A program made the translations under genes and the position numbers. The notes beneath the pieces are model-generated. The model ran no database searches, was not told the origin of the DNA, and saw only the letters and a program-made list of their open reading frames with translations. A stretch of DNA of 41,124 bases from Oscillospiraceae bacterium (GTDB lineage: Bacteria > Bacillota > Clostridia > Oscillospirales > Oscillospiraceae): the NCBI GenBank assembly GCA_017432615.1, contig JAFRIV010000016.1, positions 1 through 41,124 of the forward strand. Direction: 5' to 3'. Below, one piece after another: positions 16,042 through 24,234 of the stretch (its first letter is position 1; each line of letters begins with the position of its first letter).

Positions 16042-18300
16042 ATGAGCCTGATTCGAAATAAACTCCCTGACGTCTGGAAGGCAAAGTGGATTGATCCGGA
16101 GCTGCCGCACGAGTCTGAGAAGAGGCAGCCTTCTTCGGTTCTGCGGCGCGTATTCGCGGCAGCACAGGCGGAAAACGCTTTCCTGTACATCACTTGCCAC
16201 GGGCTCTATGAAGCGCGCTTGAACGGGCAGCGCGTGGGTGATTTTGTGCTCTCCCCTGGAACGGGTGACTATGCCAAACGGCTCACGGTGCAGTGCTACG
16301 AGGTCTCGGATCTGCTGCGGGAAGGCGAAAATGAGCTGACTGTTACCCTGGGCGACGGCTGGTACCGTGGCAGCGTGGGTATCGACGGCCTGCGCAATTA
16401 CTATGGCAAGGATCTGGCGCTCCTGTGCCAGCTTGAGGTGGATGGAAAAGCTATCCTTTGCAGCGACGAGCGCTGGGAGGCCAGCCAGAATGGCCCCACA
16501 AGGGAAAATGACCTGCAGCAGGGCGAGCGCTATGATGCCCGGATGGAAGAGATCCGCGACTGGCATAGCGTGACGGTACAGGATTTTGGCTATGAAAATC
16601 TCGCGCCGACGGAGAGCGTACCCATTCTGGAGCAGGAGCGCTTTGACGGAATACTCATCACCACGCCAAACGGCGAGACAGTGATCGATTTTTCACAGAA
16701 TCTCGCGGGCTACACGGAACTGCGCGTCACAGCAAAAACCGGGCAGACGATCACGCTTTGGCACGGCGAAGCATTGGATGAAAACGGGAACTTTACCCAG
16801 AAGAACTTCTATCCGGGCGAACGCAACAAAAGTGGCATCCCGCAGAAAATCACATACATCTGCAAGGACGGAGAGAACATCTATAAGCCATCCTTCACAA
16901 TTTTTGGCTTCCGATACGCGAAAATCGAGACAGAGATTGATCTCAAAGACGCAAAATTTACCGCCATAGCCGTCTATTCCCAAATGCTGCAAACCGGGTT
17001 TTTTGAGTGCGGAAACGCGGATGTGAACCGTTTATTCCTCAACAGTCTCTGGAGCATGCGCTCCAACTTCTGCGACATTCCCACCGACTGCCCCACCCGC
17101 GAGCGGGCGGGCTGGACAGGCGATGCGGGTATCTTCACTCCGACAGCGGTGTATCTCATGGACTGCCTGCCGATCCTGCGCAAATGGTTGGGCGAGTGCC
17201 GTCTCGCACAGGGGGACGATGGGCTTGTGCAGAATATTGCCCCCGTGAATAACAGGGGCGGCATGATTTCCAACATGCTGCAGGGCTCCGCCGGTTGGGG
17301 CGACGCCTGTATTCTTGTCCCCTGGGCGCTGTATGAGGCTTACAGCGATAAAACAATTCTGGCAGAGAATTACGATATGATGAGCCGCTGGATGAGCTAT
17401 TGCGAAAAACGTGCCCAAAAGACCCGGCCGCATAATCTTTTGAATCCGTATCACAAGTATTTGGTGGACGAGGGCTTTCATTTCGGCGAGTGGTGCCAGC
17501 CGGATGTGGACAACGGCGAGAGCATGAAGAAGACCATGATACTCGGCGCACCGGAGGTAGCCACCGCCTATTACCACCGCTCCGCGGCACTGATGGCACA
17601 GATTGCCGAGATCCTTGACAGGCCGGAGGATGCAAAACACTACGCGGATATCGCGGAGAACGCGAAAAAAGCCTATCGCCACGCCTGCGCGAAAAAAGGG
17701 AAGATCACGTCCGACCGTCAGTGTGAATATGTGCGGCCGATCGCTTTCGGCCTGCTGGAGGGCGCGGAGGCACAGACAGCGGCGGATGCCCTGAACGCGC
17801 TGGTGTTGAAGAACAACTTCCACCTGAACACGGGCTTCCTCTCCACGCCAGACCTGTGCCGTGTGCTAGCGGACAGCGGCCATTCAGAAACAGCTTACAA
17901 GCTCCTGCTGCAGGAGGACTGTCCCGGCTGGCTCTATGCCGTCAAAAAAGGCGCCACCACGATCTGGGAGACCTGGGATGGCGTCCGCGCCGACGGCACG
18001 GTGCACGATTCGCTGAACCACTACTCCTACGGGGCTGTCAGCGGCTGGCTCTTCTCCGGTGTCTGCGGCATTTCCCTGAAAGCGGGCAAGCTGACGATCA
18101 AACCACAGCCGAGCAGAGTCCTTGGCTATGCGAAAGCCGAATGGCGTTCTCCTGTGGGAATAATTCAAAGCGCATGGGTGTATGAAGGCAATCGTCTCAA
18201 CATAGATATTTCGGTTCCAAGCCCGGCAGAGGTCATTCTCCCAAACGATGAGAAATACGAGCTAACGGAGGGAAGCTACCACTATGAAATTCTACTGTAA
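16042..18300 (+). CDS. Glycoside hydrolase family 78 alpha-L-rhamnosidase
   Basis: 752 residues, no signal peptide. N-terminal beta domains include LYITCHGLYEARLNGQRVGD, the usual rhamnosidase N-terminal sandwich. The (alpha/alpha)6 barrel spans ~330-660. DCPTRERAGWTGDA supplies Asp349, Glu354 and Asp361, equivalent in position to the conserved acidic residues of GH78. SAGWGDA and the late WETWDG (Glu643) complete the active site, and a C-terminal beta domain follows. It removes terminal alpha-L-rhamnose, so the imported substrate is rhamnosylated. It begins one base after the isomerase stop codon and its 3' end overlaps the GH43 gene by 17 bases. Confidence 0.93.
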   Translation: MSLIRNKLPDVWKAKWIDPELPHESEKRQPSSVLRRVFAAAQAENAFLYITCHGLYEARLNGQRVGDFVLSPGTGDYAKRLTVQCYEVSDLLREGENELTVTLGDGWYRGSVGIDGLRNYYGKDLALLCQLEVDGKAILCSDERWEASQNGPTRENDLQQGERYDARMEEIRDWHSVTVQDFGYENLAPTESVPILEQERFDGILITTPNGETVIDFSQNLAGYTELRVTAKTGQTITLWHGEALDENGNFTQKNFYPGERNKSGIPQKITYICKDGENIYKPSFTIFGFRYAKIETEIDLKDAKFTAIAVYSQMLQTGFFECGNADVNRLFLNSLWSMRSNFCDIPTDCPTRERAGWTGDAGIFTPTAVYLMDCLPILRKWLGECRLAQGDDGLVQNIAPVNNRGGMISNMLQGSAGWGDACILVPWALYEAYSDKTILAENYDMMSRWMSYCEKRAQKTRPHNLLNPYHKYLVDEGFHFGEWCQPDVDNGESMKKTMILGAPEVATAYYHRSAALMAQIAEILDRPEDAKHYADIAENAKKAYRHACAKKGKITSDRQCEYVRPIAFGLLEGAEAQTAADALNALVLKNNFHLNTGFLSTPDLCRVLADSGHSETAYKLLLQEDCPGWLYAVKKGATTIWETWDGVRADGTVHDSLNHYSYGAVSGWLFSGVCGISLKAGKLTIKPQPSRVLGYAKAEWRSPVGIIQSAWVYEGNRLNIDISVPSPAEVILPNDEKYELTEGSYHYEILL

Positions 18301-20074
18301 TCCCATCAACATCAACTACCGCTATCAGTTCAACGCCGACCCGCGCCGACACGGCGAACTGCAGATCTGCAGGGAAGCGGCAGATCCTTCGATGATCCTG
18401 TTCAAAGGGCGCTATTATATCTTTGCCTCCATGACCCTGGGGGTCTGGGTGTCGGACGATCTGGTGAACTGGGAAAACCACCGCCTGCCTGATGAGTTGC
18501 CTCTCTATGACTATGCCCCCGATGTGCGCGTGTTGGACGACTGGGTGTATTTCTGCGCGTCCAACCGCGACCACAACTGCGACCGCTGGCGTACGAAGAA
18601 TATTCTGAACGGCCCCTATGAAAAGATCGAAGGGAGCTTTCCGTTTTGGGATCCCAACCTCTTTGCGGATGACGACGGTCGTGTATATTTCTACTGGGGC
18701 TGCTCCAACGTCACACCCATATATGGCGTGGAGCTGAACCCGAAAACCATGCTGCCCAAAACGGAGCCAAAGGCCCTGATCGAGGGGCACCCCTTTGAGA
18801 TCGGCTATGAACGTTTCGGGGAGAACAACAGCATCCTCCCGGCCTCTGAGGAGGAGATCGACGCCAAATACAAGGCCTTCCATGAGATGCAGGGCATCCC
18901 GGAGAGTATGGTGCCGGAGGAGGTCAAGCCTTTGATCCGCGGTATGTTCTCCAACAGGCCCTATATTGAAGGGGCATGGATGGACAAGCATAATGGGAAG
19001 TATTATCTGCAGTACGCCGCCCCCGGCACTCAGTTCAACAGCTACTCCGACGGCGTCTATGTGGGTGACAGCCCCCTTGGCCCCTTTGAACTGGCTGGAA
19101 ACAATCCTTATTCTTACAAACCCGGTGGCTTTCTGCCCGGCGCTGGCCATGGCTCCACCATGGAGGACAAAGAGGGGAAGCTCTGGCACACAGCCACGAT
19201 GCGCATCAGTAAGAATCACGACTTTGAGCGCCGTGTCGGGATTTTCCCCGCAGGCTTTGACGCTGACGGTGAGCTCTTCTGTAACCAGCGCTACGGCGAC
19301 TGGCCAATGCCTGTCCATGGCGATCCCTGGCGCGGACCGGCATGGATGCTGCTGAGCGTTCACAAAGTGGCTGCTGCCTCCTCTTATCTTCCCGGTCACG
19401 ATCCGGAAAAAGCCACGGAAGAAAACGTCCAGACTTGGTGGCGAGCTTCCTCCAACAGCCGGGACGAATGGCTGTGCGTAGATCTGGGAAAGGTCTTTGA
19501 CGTACACGCGGTGCAGGTGAACTTTGCCGATGACAAGCTCAACATCCCATGCCCCGGCGAAATCCGTCCGGGTTCCCAGGCCCGCTATATTGAGGAAAAG
19601 GATTATGCCACGCAATGGAAGTTGGAGGGCTCCCTGGATGGGGAAAACTGGTTTGTGATCGAGGACAAGTCCGAAGCGACGACCGATCTCTGTCACGATC
19701 TGATCATCCGGGAGGATGGCTTTGCCGCCCGTTATCTCTGTTTGCGCGATATGGCGGTACCTTATGGGCAGAATCCCTGCATTTCCGGCTTGCGCGTGTT
19801 TGGGCTGGGCGACGGTGAAAAGCCCGCGGCGCCGAGCTTTGCGGCAGACCGAGTCAATGATCTGGATATGCTGGTAAACATTTTGCCGCAGGAAAACGCG
19901 CTTGGATACAATATTCTTTTCGGAGCAGAGCCGGAAAAACTCTATCACAGCTGCATGGTTTTTACATCCGGTGAACACCGTCTGGGTGCGCTGATCAAGG
20001 GCAGAGAATACTTTGTGCGTGTGGATGCTTTCAACGAAAACGGCATCACTGAGGGGGAGGTTATTCGCTTATGA
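18284..20074 (+). CDS. Glycoside hydrolase family 43-type enzyme with C-terminal discoidin-like domain
   Basis: 596 residues, no signal peptide. Five-bladed propeller over ~1-350: Asp34 in ADPSMILF is the likely base, Asp123 in FWDPNLFADDDG the pKa modulator, and Glu229 in RPYIEGAWM the acid, the GH43 pattern for beta-xylosidase or alpha-L-arabinofuranosidase activity. Residues ~365-510 look like an F5/8 type C (CBM32-like) carbohydrate-binding domain (WWRASSNSRDEWLCVDLG); the last ~75 resemble a fibronectin-III-like module. With GH78, GH2 and GH35 it suggests a glycan or glycoside containing rhamnose, a pentose and a beta-linked hexose. The ATG overlaps the GH78 gene. Confidence 0.88.
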   Translation: MKFYCNPININYRYQFNADPRRHGELQICREAADPSMILFKGRYYIFASMTLGVWVSDDLVNWENHRLPDELPLYDYAPDVRVLDDWVYFCASNRDHNCDRWRTKNILNGPYEKIEGSFPFWDPNLFADDDGRVYFYWGCSNVTPIYGVELNPKTMLPKTEPKALIEGHPFEIGYERFGENNSILPASEEEIDAKYKAFHEMQGIPESMVPEEVKPLIRGMFSNRPYIEGAWMDKHNGKYYLQYAAPGTQFNSYSDGVYVGDSPLGPFELAGNNPYSYKPGGFLPGAGHGSTMEDKEGKLWHTATMRISKNHDFERRVGIFPAGFDADGELFCNQRYGDWPMPVHGDPWRGPAWMLLSVHKVAAASSYLPGHDPEKATEENVQTWWRASSNSRDEWLCVDLGKVFDVHAVQVNFADDKLNIPCPGEIRPGSQARYIEEKDYATQWKLEGSLDGENWFVIEDKSEATTDLCHDLIIREDGFAARYLCLRDMAVPYGQNPCISGLRVFGLGDGEKPAAPSFAADRVNDLDMLVNILPQENALGYNILFGAEPEKLYHSCMVFTSGEHRLGALIKGREYFVRVDAFNENGITEGEVIRL

Positions 20075-21720
20075 TTCCGCATATCGAGCAAAAGAACGGC
20101 CATCCGGTTCTGATGGTTGAGGATAAGCCTTTTATACTGCTGGCGGGCGAGGTACACAATTCGGATTCTTCTTCCCCGGAATACATGGAAAAGATCTGGT
20201 CTATCGCCCAAGAGCTCGGAATGAACGCGCTGCTGCTCCCTGCAACGTGGGAAATAATCGAACCGACAGAGGGGCATTTTGACTTTTCCGTGCCGCAGGC
20301 GCTGATCGACCAAGCCCGTGAGCGTGACATGCGCATTGTGTTTTTGTGGTTCGGAAGCTGGAAAAACGCCGAATGCATGTACGCTCCCGCCTGGGTCAAG
20401 CAGGATATAAAACGCTTTCCGCGCGCCCAGATAGAAAAAGGGAAAAACAAAGCCGGGCGTCAGGTCTCCCCGACGATTCCGGTGAAGATGCCGTATACGA
20501 CTCTTTCCTATCTGGGGCAAGAGGCGATGAAAGCCGACAGTCGCGCTTTTACCGCTTTCATGGGCTTTTTGAAGGAATATGATAGTGAAATCCAGACCGT
20601 GGTGGCTGTGCAGGTAGAGAACGAAACGGGCTTGCTTGGTGCTGCCCGTGAAGTCTCCGACGAAGCCGACGCTCTGTTTGCTGCCCCGGTTCCCGCAGAC
20701 TTTGCCGTCTATATGCGCACTCATACCGACACCATGACCGAAGAGATGCGCACCGCTGTTCTTTCCGGAAAGGATGAAGGAACTTGGAGTGAGGTCTTCG
20801 GTTCCGTCGCTGATGAGCTGTTCTCTGCGTACCATGTTGCCCTTTTTGTCAATACCGTGGCGGAGGCGGGCAAGGCTGTCTACCCTCTTCCCATGAGCGC
20901 CAACTGCTGGCTGGACAAGGGCGGCAAGCCGGGCAGCTATCCCACCGGCGGGCCGGTATCCAAGGTGCATGAGGTGTGGGACTTCTGTGCGCCGAGCATC
21001 GACGCCTATTGCCCGGACATCTATGTGCCGCAGTTCAAGGAGGTTTGTGAGGAGTATACCCGCCGGGGAGGCGCGCTTTTTATCCCGGAGGCCGCCACCC
21101 ACAGCTACTGCGCGCCGCGCCTTGTCTACGCCGTAGGGCACTACCATGCCATGTGCTACTCTCCCTTCGGCTTTGACGATATCGGCCATCCGTTTACCGC
21201 CGTGCAGGGTTTTCTGTTTGGAATGGATATCAGCGATCCCGCGCTGAAAACACCTCAAAGCTTTGAAGAATACGGTGCTTTTGGGAAGATTCTGCGGGAG
21301 ATGATGCCCATGCTGTCCTCTGCCTACGGCACGGATCGTCTGCAGGCCGTCTCCGCGGAGACCGATCCGGCAATCCCCTCGCCGGACCGAAACCCCTTCG
21401 GTGCGATCCCGCCTGCGATGGAATTTGATGCCTTTCGCCTGAGCGTCGGTTTCCAGAGTCCTCTCAATCCCCGCACCGATGGCGTTTGCCTTTGCCTCGC
21501 GGTGAGTGATAACGAATGCTGGGTTGTCGGCAACGCCTGCAGCCTTACATTCAGCTCTGGTAGAGCCGAACGCCCTAATCTGGATCTGCTGCTTGTGGAG
21601 GATGGCCGCTTTGAAAACGGCACATGGATTCCCGGCCGCCGGCTGAACGGCGATGAGACCGCCAATCTCTCGCTGAGCAAGCCCACAGTGCTGCATATAG
21701 AGTTCTTCACTTACGAATGA
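20071..21720 (+). CDS. GH35/beta-galactosidase-type glycoside hydrolase
   Basis: 549 residues, no signal peptide. LLAGEVHNSDSSSPEYMEKI and MNALLLPATWEIIEPTEGHFDF are the start of a GH35/GH42-like clan A barrel. Glu185 in VQVENETG is the predicted acid/base and Glu340 in FIPEAAT the nucleophile. The C-terminal ~130 residues resemble the extra beta domain (DUF5597 type) seen in many bacterial members. Beta-galactosidase activity is usual but other beta-glycosides are possible. Start ATG overlaps the GH43 stop (ATGA). It is the last gene of the operon. Confidence 0.85.
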   Translation: MIPHIEQKNGHPVLMVEDKPFILLAGEVHNSDSSSPEYMEKIWSIAQELGMNALLLPATWEIIEPTEGHFDFSVPQALIDQARERDMRIVFLWFGSWKNAECMYAPAWVKQDIKRFPRAQIEKGKNKAGRQVSPTIPVKMPYTTLSYLGQEAMKADSRAFTAFMGFLKEYDSEIQTVVAVQVENETGLLGAAREVSDEADALFAAPVPADFAVYMRTHTDTMTEEMRTAVLSGKDEGTWSEVFGSVADELFSAYHVALFVNTVAEAGKAVYPLPMSANCWLDKGGKPGSYPTGGPVSKVHEVWDFCAPSIDAYCPDIYVPQFKEVCEEYTRRGGALFIPEAATHSYCAPRLVYAVGHYHAMCYSPFGFDDIGHPFTAVQGFLFGMDISDPALKTPQSFEEYGAFGKILREMMPMLSSAYGTDRLQAVSAETDPAIPSPDRNPFGAIPPAMEFDAFRLSVGFQSPLNPRTDGVCLCLAVSDNECWVVGNACSLTFSSGRAERPNLDLLLVEDGRFENGTWIPGRRLNGDETANLSLSKPTVLHIEFFTYE

Positions 21721-21787
21721 GGATATACGAACGAGTTTATTTCAATGGTATTTTGATCTTGTGCTGTTACAATGCATATGATATAAA

Positions 21788-21817
21788 TATCCCCCAAGCA
21801 TTTTTGCTTGAGGGATA
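21788..21817. terminator. Stem-loop after the glycosidase operon
   Basis: TATCCCCCAAGCA (21788-21800) pairs with TGCTTGAGGGATA (21805-21817), 12 of 13 pairs, loop TTTT, 67 bases after the GH35 stop. No U tract follows on the + strand, so it may act as a 3' stabiliser rather than a strict terminator. Confidence 0.5.
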
Positions 21818-22344
21818 AAACAATCCTTTCTGGAGGCGTACAGCTTCGCTGGAAAGAAGCTCGTGTCTTTCTGCATCTCTGGAGGGAACGATACAAAAGC
21901 GGCCTGCGCCCGGCTTTGCACGTGGAAGATCCGGCTGTTCCCGACCGGGACGGGCTGATCTATATTGCTTCGTTCCGGCTCAAATAAAGCTTTCAACGAA
22001 AAAGTCCTGCGGCCTGATCCTCTTTGTCCGATTTGTCTGGCGCGCGAATCTGCATGTCCGCTGTAATAATCGCGTTCTGCCTGCCCGGTTATCCGGTACT
22101 TGTCAGGAACATGGGGATGTGAAGTCAGGGTGAGTTTTATCTCTCCTTTTCTTCACAGCCCCTTTTCTTTTCTTTTTTCAAGACGCCGGTATTTCCGGGC
22201 TTTTCAGCATTTAAGGCAGCTCTCGGATGCTTCCGAGGCCGGTCTTTTTTGCTTTTATGCGGTTTCTGAAGCATCCCGGAAAATCCGGGTTCGTCGGAAT
22301 GATGGGTAATATGCGTCCGTTTTTATGGCTTGATTGTTCTCCTG
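21818..22344. other. Region with no supported gene; possible gene-tail remnant and hairpins
   Basis: A + strand open frame ends at TAA 21985-21987 with a protein-like tail (DPAVPDRDGLIYIASFRLK) but has no convincing start; it may be the 3' remnant of a lost gene. CTCGGA/TCCGAG (22222-22237) followed shortly by T6 could be a + strand terminator, and CCCGGA/TCCGGG (22275-22289) is a small hairpin beyond the DUF5131 gene's 3' end. Nothing else is recognisable. Confidence 0.35.
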
Positions 22345-23226
22345 TTACCCCGCGTTTTTGCATTTGCCGCACCGGCTGCAGCCATTGCAGGTAAGTCTCA
22401 TCCCGCAGTTCTGACACTTTGGGCCGAAGGATGGTTTATAAAGCTTCTCCTCAGGTATGGGCCGGCCCCATTCATCTGTCAGTTTGAATTGAATTGGGTT
22501 TCCCAGAAAACTGAGCCCTGATTTGAATGCCTGCTCACTTTGCAGACCGTTGCCTTCAATTTTATACAGTTTGCCATCTTTGACAAACCGTCTGCCGGTT
22601 CCGCAGAAAACGAAAGTAATGTTGCAGATCCTGCATTCATCGTGAAGTGCTTTGACCCACTCATAATGGCAGGGACGGGAGCCGTTATAGTTCTCACCAT
22701 CACAGTACACCTGCTCGATCTGTCCGTAAGGCAGATACTCTTTGATGGACACCGGGCCGATGAAAGGCGCACACATGATGCCTTTATGCTTAAAAGGAAG
22801 CTCCAGCAGGATCGGGATCCGTTCATCCGCCCGCCGCTGATTTTCGCAGGTAACATTGAACATCACATTCTCCCAGCCGTCACCCCAGTCGGCGGGCAGA
22901 TGTTCTGCAACCCGCTGAGGCCGTTTGGTCAGGAGATAGAACTTCACGTCCGGCCGCTGACGGATAATGTCCCAGGCTTCCTCTCTCCAGGCATCTGCTT
23001 CTTCCAGGAAGAAATCCGAGGTCATGCAAACCCGGATCATTTCACCGCTTTTGACTTTATACTGTCCGTTTCTGTCCTTTGAAAGAGGATATCGGAAGCC
23101 GGCCTTGGTCCGGTAGATCTCTGATCCATCCTTATCCCGAAGGGAGTCGAGATAATACATATAACAGTTCCGGCAGCCTTCACTGCACTTTCTGCAGCCG
23201 TGCCAGGGATTCCATATATCGTGCAG
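22345..23226 (-). CDS. DUF5131 family protein (phage Gp37/Gp68-like), apparent CTG start
   Basis: The protein reads 293 residues if translation begins at CTG 23226-23224. An in-frame TGA lies three codons earlier, the first in-frame ATG (23160) would cut off the conserved N-terminus, and GGAGGTGA (23233-23240) stands 6 bases before this CTG. The N-terminus has the family motif WNPWHGCRKCSEGCRNCY (Cys11, Cys14, Cys18, Cys21), a cysteine pattern compatible with a metal or radical-SAM-like iron-sulfur site. YLLTKRPQRV and FIGPVS match later family positions. The C-terminus adds a zinc-ribbon-like CQNCG...CSRCGKC. The function of the family is unknown. It follows the MmcQ-EVE gene by 14 bases. 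Confidence 0.75.
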   Translation of the reverse strand: MHDIWNPWHGCRKCSEGCRNCYMYYLDSLRDKDGSEIYRTKAGFRYPLSKDRNGQYKVKSGEMIRVCMTSDFFLEEADAWREEAWDIIRQRPDVKFYLLTKRPQRVAEHLPADWGDGWENVMFNVTCENQRRADERIPILLELPFKHKGIMCAPFIGPVSIKEYLPYGQIEQVYCDGENYNGSRPCHYEWVKALHDECRICNITFVFCGTGRRFVKDGKLYKIEGNGLQSEQAFKSGLSFLGNPIQFKLTDEWGRPIPEEKLYKPSFGPKCQNCGMRLTCNGCSRCGKCKNAG

Positions 23227-23240
23227 CGAAGGTCACCTCC

Positions 23241-23990
23241 TTACTTTTTCAGTGCCGAGCTAAGCCCGTTCGGAATTCCTCTCGGACCGCGCACGGCAAA
23301 GATCCCGTATTCATTATTCAGCCTCTCGAAAGTGAACTGATCCGGGGAATACCGCCGCTTAAGGCGGATCTTCATAAGGGCTGTCATGGATAGGTTCTTG
23401 TCCGCGTAGGTGAAAGGAATATCTGTTTCGGTGACAACGCATTCATACAGGATCGCGGATACAGGCGCTGCCACATACATAAATACTGTGTCTCCGGTCC
23501 GGATTCCGGCACCCTGTTTCCAGTCAATTTCTTCCTGCTGATCAAAGGCATGCACAATATCGTAATACTTCGGGTTGGCGGGAACGACCCATTCTTTCGG
23601 CGGACGGATTTTCTGCTTCTTCCTGGAAGAAGCTGTCACACGATAGCTTAAGTCGATCATGTCCTCAATCTCCTCCTCTGGGACCGTTCCGTCCAGCAGG
23701 ATCGAGATCCAGTTTCCACGGTTCAGATGATACCCCCGCAGATAACCTTCCCGTTGTACCAGCATATCGGCAAGCAGCAGGTCATCCAACTTCACATTCA
23801 GGATATCAACACGGTCCTCGCCGGGAAGCCCCAGATTCTTACGCGGCACGTCCATGATCAGCCCGTACCATTTCCGGTTATCCTCATGGCGGAAGACCGC
23901 ATAATCCGGAAAGCGCAGCCAGAGGTACTCCGGTTCATTTCCGTATTTCTTTTTCACGTATTGGTATACCTTCTCACGGACAGTAAGCAT
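23241..23990 (-). CDS. MmcQ/YjbR-like protein fused to an EVE/PUA-like domain
   Basis: 249 residues from ATG 23990, behind AAGGAG. Residues ~1-115 fit the MmcQ/YjbR (DUF419) fold (WLRFPDYAVFRHEDNRKWYG, LNVKLDD, NRGNWISI), proposed to bind DNA or nucleic acid. Residues ~130-249 begin EWVVPANPKYYD and include GDTVFMYVAAPVSAILYECV and a late YGIFAVRGPRGI, the layout of EVE/PUA-like domains that bind modified bases in nucleic acid. It is directly upstream of the DUF5131 gene with the ribosome binding site of the latter touching this stop codon, so the two are one transcriptional unit. The biochemical role is inferred only from the folds. Confidence 0.72.
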   Translation of the reverse strand: MLTVREKVYQYVKKKYGNEPEYLWLRFPDYAVFRHEDNRKWYGLIMDVPRKNLGLPGEDRVDILNVKLDDLLLADMLVQREGYLRGYHLNRGNWISILLDGTVPEEEIEDMIDLSYRVTASSRKKQKIRPPKEWVVPANPKYYDIVHAFDQQEEIDWKQGAGIRTGDTVFMYVAAPVSAILYECVVTETDIPFTYADKNLSMTALMKIRLKRRYSPDQFTFERLNNEYGIFAVRGPRGIPNGLSSALKK

Positions 23991-24234
23991 TCTGCTCCTT
24001 CTTCTCCTTCCGTTATCTGCGTGCCGGAACACAGACAATGACGGCAGCACCGGTAGCCACCCCTGATTCCGTGATTGCCTTTACACTTCCCGGGACTTCG
24101 ACTGTACTGCTCTCAGCCTGAATGCCAATACCCAAAGCCGCGGTCACCGGTTGCGTTCGCTGCGGCATCCCCTTTGATCCGAATCTGAATTGTCCCGCTT
24201 TTTCTCGGATCGGTATTTACGGCAGAGGCTTGCC

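Noticed and set aside
18233-21696. Very long antisense open frames (about 580 codons each) opposite the GH43 and GH35 genes
   Set aside because: They mirror strongly supported glycosidase genes, carry no recognisable domain, and arise from codon bias at this GC content.
24001-24234. Two overlapping - strand frames upstream of the MmcQ gene with repeat-domain-like residues
   Set aside because: They need a frameshift to join, have no start, and match no family I can name; treated as non-coding spacer.
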